Of a stretch of DNA of 32,722 bases, positions 8,397-15,767 are shown one piece after another; position 1 is the first letter of the stretch, and each line of letters starts with the position of its first letter. The notes under the pieces are model-generated. The model was given only the letters and a program-made list of their open reading frames with translations, ran no database searches and had not been told where the DNA came from. Source of the DNA: Bacteroidales bacterium (GTDB lineage Bacteria > Bacteroidota > Bacteroidia > Bacteroidales > P3); assembly GCA_017530105.1 (NCBI GenBank), contig JAFXMW010000101.1, positions 1-32,722 on the forward strand. Reading direction: 5' to 3'. A program made the position numbers and the translations under genes.

Positions 8397-8977
8397 CGGA
8401 TAGACTCTATCAAGTGGTCGATATCATCCTGTATGTACTCCAGCACCGGAGCCAGCGAATCGTTGTTGGGTGTGCAGTCAATATAGAGCGCACCGCGGAG
8501 GAAATGCCGGTTGCTGTCCGTCACCCAGAACTGGTAAGTGCTGGCAACATTCTGCCCTTTGAGGTGGTAGGTGGTACCCGACAATTGATGCTCCCGGTCC
8601 ATAAACCTGTTCTCTTCTATCCCCGACGAGTAGGAGAAATGCCCCTCCACAAACTTATAAGAGGTGTCCACCTGCGCCCGCAGGTCTTTGACTCCGTTCA
8701 TGGCTTTGTATGTCATGAAGACATAGCCCTTGTACTTCGGGTAGGCGATGGTGAACCACTTGTCGCGCGGCAGATTTTTCTTCCATTGCACCTCGGCCAA
8801 ATTGCTCATTTCAAAGGTAAAGGGCAGAGCCGCCGTGTCGCACACCGAATAGGCATGAGGCGGCAAATCAATACGCAGGTAAGCCTGGGGCTTAGGGGTC
8901 TCGTTGCCATTGCTGCAGGCAGACACCGCTGCCACCCCGGCTAACAAAATCATGCAATACAAAACTCTTTTTGTCAT
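8387..8977 (-). CDS. gldD: Gliding motility/T9SS lipoprotein GldD
   Basis: The product is a 196-residue lipoprotein (signal peptide ending AVSAC) of the GldD family. Recognised features are PKPQAYLRIDLPPHAY soon after the Cys, W-x-IAYPKYKGYVFMTYKA in the middle, the STYQFWVTDSNRHFLRGALY block, and the ending NDSLAPVLEYIQDDIDHLIESI. GldD is one of the Gld proteins required in flavobacteria for gliding and for secretion through the type IX system. Its presence agrees with the T9SS cargo genes in this window. An in-frame TTG 24 bases upstream (9001) exists, but the ATG at 8977 gives a standard signal peptide. It lies 35 bases after the methyltransferase-like gene and overlaps the hydrolase gene. 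Confidence 0.92.
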   Translation of the reverse strand: MTKRVLYCMILLAGVAAVSACSNGNETPKPQAYLRIDLPPHAYSVCDTAALPFTFEMSNLAEVQWKKNLPRDKWFTIAYPKYKGYVFMTYKAMNGVKDLRAQVDTSYKFVEGHFSYSSGIEENRFMDREHQLSGTTYHLKGQNVASTYQFWVTDSNRHFLRGALYIDCTPNNDSLAPVLEYIQDDIDHLIESIRWR

Positions 8978-9012
8978 ATCTGAGCGAATGTGTTGTTTCA
9001 ATAAAAGTTGAT

Positions 9013-9480
9013 TTATTTTAAAACAAAATGCTGTTTCCTCATTTGGGGGCAGAACATCAGCAGCCCCACATCGTACATGTCGATACTCACATTATATTTC
9101 TCATTCCCCTGCTGGGCTTGCCAACGCAACTCGCGGGCGTGATGGCGATGGGGACGGCACACCACTTTCACGGTTTCCATCACCCTACGTCCCGACACAG
9201 GGTCCGTGCCGCCTCGCAGCACCGCCTCGTCCTCGTCGTAACTCACCACGGTCATCCCGTAATGGTCGCGCAGCTTATACACCATGTCGTGATAGGGTCT
9301 GTCCCTCCTTGCTGCACAGCGCACCATCCCCTCCGCCTCGGCGGGCAGCCCATCGGCCATTCTGCGGCGCAGCGAACCGTCCACCTCGGCAAAAAGCACT
9401 TTCCTGTACATCTCAAACACCAATGGGGAGTGTACACGGTATTGCGTATCAGCCCTTATCCAATACTCCAATCTTGTCAT
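9013..9480 (-). CDS. Short protein resembling the ends of Bacteroidetes SAM-methyltransferases
   Basis: The product has 155 residues from ATG 9480 (an in-frame TTG lies 12 bases upstream). The N-terminus RLEYWIRADTQYRVHSPLVFEMYRKVL matches, from family memory, the opening of a Bacteroidetes class I methyltransferase family (HSPFVF motif). The C-terminus VSIDMYDVGLLMFCPQMRKQHFVLK matches the end of the same family. The roughly 100 residues that would form the SAM-binding core, with its glycine-rich loop, are missing. Instead there is a short charged middle with no GxGxG. It may be a degenerate relative or a distinct small family that kept the substrate-binding cap. It is the first gene of an operon with gldD and the hydrolase. 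The role is unknown. Confidence 0.7.
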   Translation of the reverse strand: MTRLEYWIRADTQYRVHSPLVFEMYRKVLFAEVDGSLRRRMADGLPAEAEGMVRCAARRDRPYHDMVYKLRDHYGMTVVSYDEDEAVLRGGTDPVSGRRVMETVKVVCRPHRHHARELRWQAQQGNEKYNVSIDMYDVGLLMFCPQMRKQHFVLK

Positions 9481-9489
9481 ATCCGTTTG

Positions 9490-9497
9490 CAAAGATA
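9490..9497 (-). promoter_or_regulatory. -7 element immediately upstream of the gene at 9480
   Basis: On the minus strand TATCTTTG ends 9 bases before the ATG at 9480, which would give a leader of only a few bases. A second, divergent -7 element lies 21 bases away at 9519-9526. No matching -33 TTTG was found. Confidence 0.5.
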
Positions 9498-9518
9498 CGA
9501 TTTTTTAAAAAAAGTTTG

Positions 9519-9526
9519 TATCTTTG
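9519..9526 (+). promoter_or_regulatory. -7 element of the small protein-lptE-DUF2723 operon
   Basis: TATCTTTG is followed by 23 bases to the ATG at 9550. It faces away from the minus-strand element at 9490-9497. The -33 region lacks a clear TTTG. Confidence 0.55.
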
Positions 9527-9549
9527 CATTGGAAAAAAACACATCGCTT

Positions 9550-9720
9550 ATGGATAACAACTTGAAAAAGAAGATTGACGACATTGTTGCCGAAATCTCT
9601 GCCATCACCGACCTCACCCACAAAGTCTCCATCCTCGAGTATATGGAGCAGCAATCCTCCTATATGCTCTGGCAGCTGGAGGACGAAATTCACATCGACT
9701 ACGACTCGCAGAACGTCTAA
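9550..9720 (+). CDS. Small conserved-looking acidic protein (56 residues)
   Basis: The frame starts at ATG 9550, 23 bases after a TATCTTTG -7 element. It encodes a largely helical, acidic protein without signal peptide or membrane segment (starts MDNNLKKKIDDIVAEISAIT, ends LEDEIHIDYDSQNV). A short amphipathic/coiled-coil helix around ITDLTHKVSILEYMEQQ is likely. It is followed after 13 bases by lptE, so it is the first gene of the operon. I do not recognise the family. The promoter, the spacing and the way the frame fits the gap support a real gene. Confidence 0.7.
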   Translation: MDNNLKKKIDDIVAEISAITDLTHKVSILEYMEQQSSYMLWQLEDEIHIDYDSQNV

Positions 9721-9733
9721 CCCCCTTCGCCCA

Positions 9734-10243
9734 GTGAAACAACATCTGCTATACCTCCTCCTCGCGGTCTCCCTGCTGGCTTGCAACGGATGCTCCGGCG
9801 GCTACTCCTTCACGGGTGCCTCCATCCCCGCCGAGGCGAAGACTATTTCCATCAAGCAGTTCCCCAACTACGCCACCACCGTCAACCCCCAGCTGAGCCA
9901 AAACCTCTACGACGAACTGCAACGCATGTTCTCCTCGCAGACCAGCCTGAACGTCATCTCCGACGACGGCGACCTGCAGATTTCGGGCGAGATCACCGAC
10001 TACAGCACCCGTGCCTCCTCCATAGGCAGCGACGACAACGTGGCCACCAACCGTTTCACCATCACCATCAAAGTCTCCTTCACCAACCGCTTCGACCCCA
10101 AGGCCGACTTTGAGCAGAGCTTCTCGCGTTTCAAGGACTATGCCGCCTCGCGCGATTTCTCCTCGGTCGAACAGGCCTTGGTGGGCGAAATAGTCACCGA
10201 ACTATGCGAAGACATCTTCAACAAGTCCGTGGTGAACTGGTAA
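9734..10243 (+). CDS. lptE: LptE-family outer-membrane lipoprotein for LPS assembly
   Basis: The product has 169 residues from GTG 9734, which gives a lipoprotein signal peptide (KQHLLYLLLAVSLLACNGCSGG); either of two Cys residues could be lipidated. The following YSFTGASIPAEAKTISIKQFPNYA, VNPQLSQNLYDELQ, SQTSLNVISDDGDLQISGEITDY and RFTITIKVSFTNRFDP are typical of Bacteroidetes LptE. The protein plugs the LptD barrel and helps insert lipopolysaccharide into the outer leaflet. No ATG fits, since upstream in-frame codons would run through the 56-residue gene. The 3' end overlaps the next gene by 40 bases. Confidence 0.88.
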   Translation: MKQHLLYLLLAVSLLACNGCSGGYSFTGASIPAEAKTISIKQFPNYATTVNPQLSQNLYDELQRMFSSQTSLNVISDDGDLQISGEITDYSTRASSIGSDDNVATNRFTITIKVSFTNRFDPKADFEQSFSRFKDYAASRDFSSVEQALVGEIVTELCEDIFNKSVVNW

Positions 10244-12396
10244 CGGGATGGCTCCTTGCCATAGGGGCCACGGTGGTTTACCTGCTCTCCCTCGAACCCT
10301 CTGTCAGTTTCTGGGACAGCGGCGAGTTTATCTCCGTTGCCTACCTGCTGCAGGTGGGTCACCCTCCCGGAGCCCCCTTCTATCAGTTGCTGGCACATGC
10401 CTTCTCGTGGTTCGCCTTCGGCAACCCCCTGCTCGTAGCCCCCTGCATCAATGCCCTCTCGGCCTTGGCGGGAGGATTCACCGTCATGTTCCTCTTCTGG
10501 ACCATCCTGCTGCTCAACCCCGAGGGAAGGATGAACAAAGCCGCCGCCCTCACCGGTGCGCTCTGCTATCTTTTTTGCGACACAGCCTGGTTCTCGGCCG
10601 TGGAAAGTGAGGTCTACAGCCTTGCCATGCTCATCGCCTCCGTCATCCTGTGGGCCATGCTGCGCTGGTACCGCTGCCCCTCTCCCCGGCTCGCGCCCCG
10701 TTGGCTCTGCCTTATAGCCCTCCTGCTGGGCTTGGGGGTATGCACACACCTTCTCACCCTGCTCACCGCCCCCACCCTCCTGCTGCTTTTTGCCTTTAAA
10801 AAAAGCAAGGAGCGGAAAGCCGGTCTTGCACCGCAAAATGTCAAATCCTATTTTCCCATCGGCCTACTCCTTATATTGTTTTTTGCAATAGGGTTGTCGC
10901 CCTACCTGATCATCCCCATCCGCTCCTCGGCCAATCCCCCCATCAACGAGGGGCATCCCTCCACCTTTGCCGACTTCAAGACCTACGTCACCCGCGAACA
11001 ATATGAAAACGCCCCCCTCTATCCTCGCATGTGGCGGCACCACAAGAACGACGCCCTCTACGCTGCCGACTGGAGCGGTGGCGACACCACCTTGGCTGGC
11101 AACCTGCGCTACTACGCCTCCTACCAGCTCACCTACATGTACCTCCGCTACCTGATGTGGAACTTCTCAGGCCGCTACAACGACCGCCAAGGCTACGGCT
11201 CACCCCAGAACGGACAGTTCATCACGGGCATCCCGCCCCTCGACCGTATGCTGGTGGGCACCGCAGCCCCGCTGCCCGACAGCCTGCCCACACGGGGCCA
11301 CAACGTCTATTTCCTCCTCCCCCTGCTGTTGGGCATCCTCGGCTTCACGGCACTCATGGACCACCGCAAAACCTTCTGGCTCGTCACCTCCCTCTTCCTC
11401 ATGGGCGGATTCATCCTCTCGCTCTATCTCAACCACCCCGCCTACGAACCCCGCGAGCGCGACTACGCCTACATCCTCAGCTTCTACGCCTTCTGCATTT
11501 ACATTGCCTACGGTGCCGAATGGCTTGTCTCTAAAATCAAACATCTGGGGTCAAAGGCCAAGAAAGGCAGCCGCATCATCGTCCGCGTCTCCTCTCTCCT
11601 GCTGCTGGCGGTCCCCCTGCTCATGGCCTGCCAGAACTGGGACGACCACGACCGCAGCCACCGCTACATCGCCCACGACTCCGGCGCCAACATCCTCCAC
11701 TCCTGCGACCCAAACTCCATACTCTTCACCTATGGCGACAACGACACCTTCCCCCTCTGGTACCTGCAGACCGTTGAAGCGATGCGACTCGACATCCGTG
11801 TTGAAAACATCGGACTCATCGGCCACCAGCGTTTCTTCCAACTCTTGGACGAAAGCATGACCCTCGACCGGCCCGTTTATTTCACCCACTACGCCTACGA
11901 CCACTACCACCACTATTTCGAGTCGCCCTTTCAACTCGAGGGCAACACCTACCGCCTCATGTACCAGCCCTGCGACAGTGTGGCCGTAGAGCCTTTTCTA
12001 CGCCACCTCGACCAGATGGGATGGCACCCCCTGCAAAACGTCTACATCGACGAGACAGGATGCAAATTCCTTGAGCAATACTGGAAAGACATCCTGCTCC
12101 TGGCCGAAAACCTCTCCACCCAAAACCGTGGCCGCGAGGCCTGCGTCGTCCTCGACACCACCCTGGCACAGATACCCCTCGCCGCCCTGCAGGACGTAAG
12201 GCTCATCCACAGCATCGGGCAAGCCTACCTCCATGCCGGCGACACCGCAGCCCACAACCGCGCGGACAGCCACCTCGCCGACATCCTCCGCCAGCAACTG
12301 CAATACTACCACACCCTACACCCCGCGCTCCAAGCCGCCATGCCCTACACCCTCGCGCCCCGCGAAGAACTCTACTCCGCCCTTCAACAAAATTGA
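10204..12396 (+). CDS. DUF2723 multi-spanning membrane protein (TMEM260-like glycosyltransferase family)
   Basis: The product has 730 residues. The N-terminal half is strongly hydrophobic, with many membrane segments up to about residue 460. It carries the DUF2723 signature YLLSLEPSVSFWDSGEFI and GHPPGAPFYQLLAHAFS, followed by WFSAVESEVYSLAML. The C-terminal third is soluble and contains HDSGANILHSCDPNSILFTYGDNDTFPLWYLQ. The family is related to protein O-mannosyltransferase-type GT-C enzymes, and eukaryotic TMEM260 has been assigned such an activity. A role in protein O-glycosylation or cell-surface glycan transfer is therefore plausible here. The ATG at 10204 lies inside lptE (40-base overlap), and the family's usual short lead before the first helix supports it. 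It is the last gene of the operon. The stop codon lies in an AT-rich repeat. Confidence 0.9.
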   Translation: MRRHLQQVRGELVTGWLLAIGATVVYLLSLEPSVSFWDSGEFISVAYLLQVGHPPGAPFYQLLAHAFSWFAFGNPLLVAPCINALSALAGGFTVMFLFWTILLLNPEGRMNKAAALTGALCYLFCDTAWFSAVESEVYSLAMLIASVILWAMLRWYRCPSPRLAPRWLCLIALLLGLGVCTHLLTLLTAPTLLLLFAFKKSKERKAGLAPQNVKSYFPIGLLLILFFAIGLSPYLIIPIRSSANPPINEGHPSTFADFKTYVTREQYENAPLYPRMWRHHKNDALYAADWSGGDTTLAGNLRYYASYQLTYMYLRYLMWNFSGRYNDRQGYGSPQNGQFITGIPPLDRMLVGTAAPLPDSLPTRGHNVYFLLPLLLGILGFTALMDHRKTFWLVTSLFLMGGFILSLYLNHPAYEPRERDYAYILSFYAFCIYIAYGAEWLVSKIKHLGSKAKKGSRIIVRVSSLLLLAVPLLMACQNWDDHDRSHRYIAHDSGANILHSCDPNSILFTYGDNDTFPLWYLQTVEAMRLDIRVENIGLIGHQRFFQLLDESMTLDRPVYFTHYAYDHYHHYFESPFQLEGNTYRLMYQPCDSVAVEPFLRHLDQMGWHPLQNVYIDETGCKFLEQYWKDILLLAENLSTQNRGREACVVLDTTLAQIPLAALQDVRLIHSIGQAYLHAGDTAAHNRADSHLADILRQQLQYYHTLHPALQAAMPYTLAPREELYSALQQN

Positions 12397-12417
12397 GAAT
12401 TTTTCAATTTTCAATTT
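12390..12417. repeat. AT-rich AATTGA-type inverted repeat at the DUF2723 gene end
   Basis: AAATTGAGAATT (12390-12401) can pair with AATTTTCAATTT just downstream, with one G-T position and a very short loop. The TGA stop of the preceding gene is inside the left arm. Similar sequence occurs at 27421-27460 and 27835-27908. Confidence 0.55.
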
Positions 12418-12499
12418 ATAAAGGCACACAATAACGAAAGCACAAACGCGTTATAGACCTTAAACATAAAAGGAGAACCAACAAAAAACACACAACATC

Positions 12500-13018
12500 A
12501 TGAAAAAACTGTCATTAATCCTGCTGGCCTTCGCCGCCATGCTGACCTACAGTTGCGAGAAAGACCCTGTCGACACCCCCACGGAACCCACCATCGACAT
12601 CAAGCCCTATCTCGGCACCTATCTCATGACCCGTCACACCGACCTCATCTTCACCATCGCCACCTTCAACATCCCCATCGACCGCGACCTTGACGTGGAG
12701 ACGGTAACCATCAAGAAAGACCCCGCCTTAGACTACGGGGTAATCATGACCAGTTCCGACGGCATGTACCTGAAAGGCACCATCGACACCGTAGGCCTGC
12801 ACCTGCAGAACGACACCATCCGATTCTCCATCGACACCATGGGAATCAACGCCTCGTTGCAAGCCACCCTCGTGCATCCCGTCATCAAAGCACCCGTAAA
12901 CGGGGTGATGGACTGGACCAGCACCGCCAGCGGCACAGCCTCCGCCGTAGTCCCCATACTGGGGCGTGTCACAGGCACCATTACAGGCAACATGCACTAC
13001 CACACAGCCCTTCGGTAG
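12500..13018 (+). CDS. Lipoprotein of unknown function (172 residues)
   Basis: The signal peptide MKKLSLILLAFAAMLTYSC ends in a likely lipidation Cys (position 19), followed by EKDP and a Pro/Thr-rich linker. The remaining 140 residues are beta-rich with alternating polar and hydrophobic residues, for example KPYLGTYLMTRHTDLIF near the start and VVPILGRVTGTITGNMHYH at the end. The pattern is compatible with a lipocalin/calycin-like barrel, but I recognise no named family. It is probably anchored to the outer membrane. It is a single gene with a 103-base upstream gap. A strong hairpin terminator follows 14 bases after the stop. Confidence 0.82.
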   Translation: MKKLSLILLAFAAMLTYSCEKDPVDTPTEPTIDIKPYLGTYLMTRHTDLIFTIATFNIPIDRDLDVETVTIKKDPALDYGVIMTSSDGMYLKGTIDTVGLHLQNDTIRFSIDTMGINASLQATLVHPVIKAPVNGVMDWTSTASGTASAVVPILGRVTGTITGNMHYHTALR

Positions 13019-13032
13019 TCAACAACAAAAAA

Positions 13033-13059
13033 AGCAGACTTGAAAGTCTGCTTTTTTTT
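13033..13059. terminator. Bidirectional intrinsic terminator between the lipoprotein gene and tRNA-His
   Basis: AGCAGACT (13033-13040), a 4-base loop and AGTCTGCT (13045-13052) form a perfect stem, followed by eight T on the plus strand and preceded by a run of A. It can therefore serve both the plus-strand lipoprotein gene and the minus-strand tRNA. Confidence 0.9.
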
Positions 13060-13067
13060 CTCCTCCG

Positions 13068-13142
13068 GGTGGGAGGTGGGGCTCGAACCCACGACCTCCA
13101 GATCCACAATCTGGCGCTCTAACCAGCTGAACTACGCCCACC
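13068..13142 (-). tRNA. tRNA-His (anticodon GTG)
   Basis: The minus strand folds as a tRNA. The acceptor strand is GTGGGCG with an extra G at position -1 opposite discriminator C, the hallmark of tRNA-His. The anticodon arm is CCAGA-TTGTGGA-TCTGG (anticodon GTG), and the T-arm is GTGGG-TTCGAGC-CCCAC. The 3' CCA is not encoded. The acceptor stem has one mismatch at position 6-67 (C opposite U). Confidence 0.95.
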
Positions 13143-13164
13143 GTGTTGATTGTTAAATCGGCTG

Positions 13165-13195
13165 CAAAAGTACTAACTTTTTTCGACATAGCAAA
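13165..13195 (-). promoter_or_regulatory. Promoter of tRNA-His
   Basis: On the minus strand TTTG (13195-13192), a 19-base spacer and TACTTTTG (13172-13165) match the Bacteroidetes consensus. It lies 22 bases upstream of the tRNA 5' end. Confidence 0.75.
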
Positions 13196-13216
13196 ATTTT
13201 ATTTGAAAAAAAGTTG

Positions 13217-13224
13217 TATCTTTG
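13217..13224 (+). promoter_or_regulatory. -7 element directly before the methyltransferase start codon
   Basis: TATCTTTG ends 4 bases before the ATG at 13229, so the transcript would be leaderless or nearly so. TTTG at 13202-13205 is too close to serve as a normal -33 element. Confidence 0.55.
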
Positions 13225-13228
13225 CCTA

Positions 13229-13969
13229 ATGATATCCAAGAACAAACTAAAGGAACTCGCTGTATACAAGCAACAAAAGCATTGCGAAAGCGATGGTGTT
13301 TTTGTTGTAGAAGGAGTGAAGATGTGCCATGAAGCAATGGCCGCAAAAGCACCCGTCAGGGTGGTCTGTGCAACAAAATCGTGGCTTTCAGAACACGAAA
13401 ACCTGCCCAATAACGCGGAAGTGTATGAAATTGACCAAGATACGCTTTCAAGGCTGAGCCACATGACCACTCCCAACGAAGTATGGATGTTGGTAAACCG
13501 CTACATCCCACATATTTCCAACCCGAACCCCCTCATTCTCGCCCTCGACCACCTGCAAGACCCAGGCAACCTGGGCACCATCATCCGCACAGCCGACTGG
13601 TTCGGAGTGCGCCGCATTGTCTGCAGCGAGGGGACCGTCTCGTGCTACAACCCCAAAGTGGTGCAGTCCACCATGGGAGGCCTCTTCCGCACAGCAATCA
13701 CCTACACCGACCTGCCCGCCTGGCTGGCGGAATGTCGCCAACCCGTCTTCGGCGCCCTGTTGGACGGAACCAGCATCTGGAGTCCCGACAGCCCCCTGCA
13801 TCTGCCCCCCGAGGGAGCCGTGTTGGTGGTGGGCAACGAGTCGCGGGGCATCACCCCCGAAGTGCAGCAACACATCACCCATCGCGTAACCATCCCCAAC
13901 CTGGGCGGCACAGCCGAAAGCCTCAACGCCAGCGTAGCCTGCGCCATCCTCATGGCCGAACTAGTATGA
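13229..13969 (+). CDS. TrmH/SpoU-family RNA 2'-O-methyltransferase
   Basis: The product has 246 residues and belongs to the SPOUT superfamily. The N-terminal substrate-binding part (KQQKHCESDGVFVVEGVKMCHEAM) resembles the 'SpoU_sub_bind' domain. The catalytic domain contains the three TrmH motifs: LDHLQDPGNLGTIIRTADWFG (motif 1), VLVVGNESRGITPEV (motif 2) and VTIPNLGGTAESLNASVACAILMAEL (motif 3). Motif 3 includes the cofactor-knot Asn and Ser residues. It transfers a methyl group from SAM to a ribose 2'-OH in rRNA or tRNA; the target nucleotide cannot be told. The start at ATG 13229 is 4 bases after the -7 element. It is monocistronic, divergent from tRNA-His and convergent with the subtilase gene. 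Confidence 0.93.
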   Translation: MISKNKLKELAVYKQQKHCESDGVFVVEGVKMCHEAMAAKAPVRVVCATKSWLSEHENLPNNAEVYEIDQDTLSRLSHMTTPNEVWMLVNRYIPHISNPNPLILALDHLQDPGNLGTIIRTADWFGVRRIVCSEGTVSCYNPKVVQSTMGGLFRTAITYTDLPAWLAECRQPVFGALLDGTSIWSPDSPLHLPPEGAVLVVGNESRGITPEVQQHITHRVTIPNLGGTAESLNASVACAILMAELV

Positions 13970-13998
13970 AACTTCACCCCAATACCGACTCTTTCCCG

Positions 13999-14062
13999 CT
14001 TGTTTTACACTTTAAAAGTGTAAAACAAGTGTAATACAAGTGGCAATAAAGTGTAAAACAAA
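13999..14062. repeat. 14-base hairpin plus direct repeats between convergent genes
   Basis: 13999-14012 and 14016-14029 form a perfect 14-base stem with a 3-base loop (arm AAGTGTAAAACAAG). The arm sequence recurs as AAGTGTAATACAAG (14027-14040, overlapping) and AAGTGTAAAACAAA (14049-14062). There is no T-tract after the stem. It may act as a bidirectional terminator/RNA stabiliser for the two converging genes, or be an extragenic repeat. Confidence 0.7.
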
Positions 14063-14078
14063 CGAACCTTGAGCGACG

Positions 14079-15764
14079 TCACTCCCCGCCTATTATTAGT
14101 TTGAGAAGCCGACAAGACCCTTCTGCCGCAGCAACCCTCACCACATACACCCCCGACGGGAGAACCGGAAGCCTCACATGTGTTGTCTGCCCTTCCGTGC
14201 GGCTATGGAACAACTTCCGCCCCATCACATCGTAGACCTCCACCCAAGCGGGCGTAACATCACAACTCACCTCCACCTTGGCACCCTTTGGCGCGGGATT
14301 GGGGAAAAGACTCACACCGCCTTCATCCACTCCGGCCTGAGCAATACCCACAGGCTGAGAAAGCAAAGCGCGGCTGAAATCGGGGATGCCGTAGCCGCAC
14401 AACTGGCTGGGGATTGAAGAGAAACTGCCCCAGGCACGCACACTGTCGCACAGCTGACGGGGTGTAAGGTTTGGAAACATCTGCCACAGACAGGCCATCA
14501 TCCCCGCCATCACGGGGCAGGCCAGCGAGGTGCCGTTGCCCGTGCTATAATAGCCGTCGGGGGTGGCCGTCACCACCTGCTCCCCCAGAGCCATCACATC
14601 GGGTTTGATGCAGCCGGTTGCCGTGGGGCCGTGGGCACTGAAGGTAGCCCGCTCGCCGGTGCTGTCCACAGCACCCACCGAGAGCACGGCGGGAGCATCG
14701 GCAGGCACATTCAAATGCTGGGGGAAAGCTCGGCCGTCGTTCCCCGCCGAATTCAGCACCAACATCCCGCGCGACACCGCCACCCCCGCAGCACGCGACA
14801 TGGGAGCGGTAAATCCGTCGAGGTCGTCCAAAGTATAGCTTCGGGTCGTGTCGTCGTAGTTGAAATAACCCAGCGAGGTTGTCACAATGTCAGCCCCAAG
14901 GCTGTCGAGCCACTCGGCGGCGGCCACCCAGTTATATTCCTCCAGCACATTCTCGTCCATCACATTCTCGGTGCGGCACAGCACATACGACGCCTTGGGA
15001 GCCGTACCCACATATCGGCCTGGCGCATCGGCAGCCATCAAGGCGAAACAATGGGTGCCGTGGGCGTGGACGGAAAAGACATCGTCTTCCTCACTCCACA
15101 CAAAATCGCGGGTTGCCAGCAGCCTGCCCTCGCGGCGCATGGGTTCGACAAGGGGGATGGTGTTCACTCCGGGAAAGCCACAGTCGCACACTCCGATAAT
15201 CATACCCTGCCCTTCAAAGCCGGCACGGTGCAGCGACTGTCCCCTTAACTGTGCAATCTGCCTATAGCCCCACCCGTAGTAGGCTTGGCCAAAAAGGGTG
15301 TCGACCTCGAAATCGGGCAGCCACCCACCTATATTGGCAAAATCGGTATCGGGCTGGAATACCGACCCACTGTCGCACAGCACCACCGACCTCACGAAAG
15401 GCAATGCCCCCACCCTGTCGGCAAAAGGCAGGATGGACGGGTCGGCCATATCGCCGGAATCGACAAAGGCCACAGCCCCGTTGAGCCAGCGCGAACGGTT
15501 CTGCACCCTGCAACCCTCCTGCCGCAAAGCCTCTAAATAGCCGGGGTTTACGGGAAGGTCGAGATTGTCCACGGCAATACCCTGCCGTGCCCTGCGTTCC
15601 AAAGCCCGCGGACCGAGAAACTCGTCAGGTCTTTCCAAACGGTAGGGCGAACCCTCTTTGTCGGTAAACTCAACCCAATACTTGTACACCGTCTGTGCCT
15701 GAGCGGCAGACAAAACAAGTAGGGAAATGCCCAGAAACAACAGTCGGACGACAGTCTTATTCAT
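14079..15764 (-). CDS. Secreted subtilisin-family (S8) protease with T9SS sorting domain
   Basis: The product has 561 residues, starting at ATG 15764 (a GTG lies one codon upstream). The signal peptide NKTVVRLLFLGISLLVLSAAQAQ is followed by a short prodomain-like region (about residues 25-180). The S8 catalytic domain comes next, with Asp in IIGVCDCGF (about 194), His in HAHGTHCFALMA (about 235), the oxyanion Asn in LNSAGNDG and Ser in GNGTSLACPVMAG (about 413). The last 80 residues form a T9SS type A sorting domain (LFPNPAPKGAKVEV ... LPSGVYVVRVAAAEGSCRLLKLII). It should be exported across the outer membrane and perhaps surface-attached. The gene begins 3 bases after the GH97 stop and so is co-translated with it. 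It is intact, unlike the S8 gene at 3279-6312. Confidence 0.93.
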   Translation of the reverse strand: MNKTVVRLLFLGISLLVLSAAQAQTVYKYWVEFTDKEGSPYRLERPDEFLGPRALERRARQGIAVDNLDLPVNPGYLEALRQEGCRVQNRSRWLNGAVAFVDSGDMADPSILPFADRVGALPFVRSVVLCDSGSVFQPDTDFANIGGWLPDFEVDTLFGQAYYGWGYRQIAQLRGQSLHRAGFEGQGMIIGVCDCGFPGVNTIPLVEPMRREGRLLATRDFVWSEEDDVFSVHAHGTHCFALMAADAPGRYVGTAPKASYVLCRTENVMDENVLEEYNWVAAAEWLDSLGADIVTTSLGYFNYDDTTRSYTLDDLDGFTAPMSRAAGVAVSRGMLVLNSAGNDGRAFPQHLNVPADAPAVLSVGAVDSTGERATFSAHGPTATGCIKPDVMALGEQVVTATPDGYYSTGNGTSLACPVMAGMMACLWQMFPNLTPRQLCDSVRAWGSFSSIPSQLCGYGIPDFSRALLSQPVGIAQAGVDEGGVSLFPNPAPKGAKVEVSCDVTPAWVEVYDVMGRKLFHSRTEGQTTHVRLPVLPSGVYVVRVAAAEGSCRLLKLIIGGE

Positions 15765-15767
15765 CAC

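Noticed and set aside
13068-13142. The C-U mismatch in the tRNA-His acceptor stem as evidence of a tRNA pseudogene
   Set aside because: All other stems, the G-1:C73 pair, the anticodon loop and a consensus promoter are intact.
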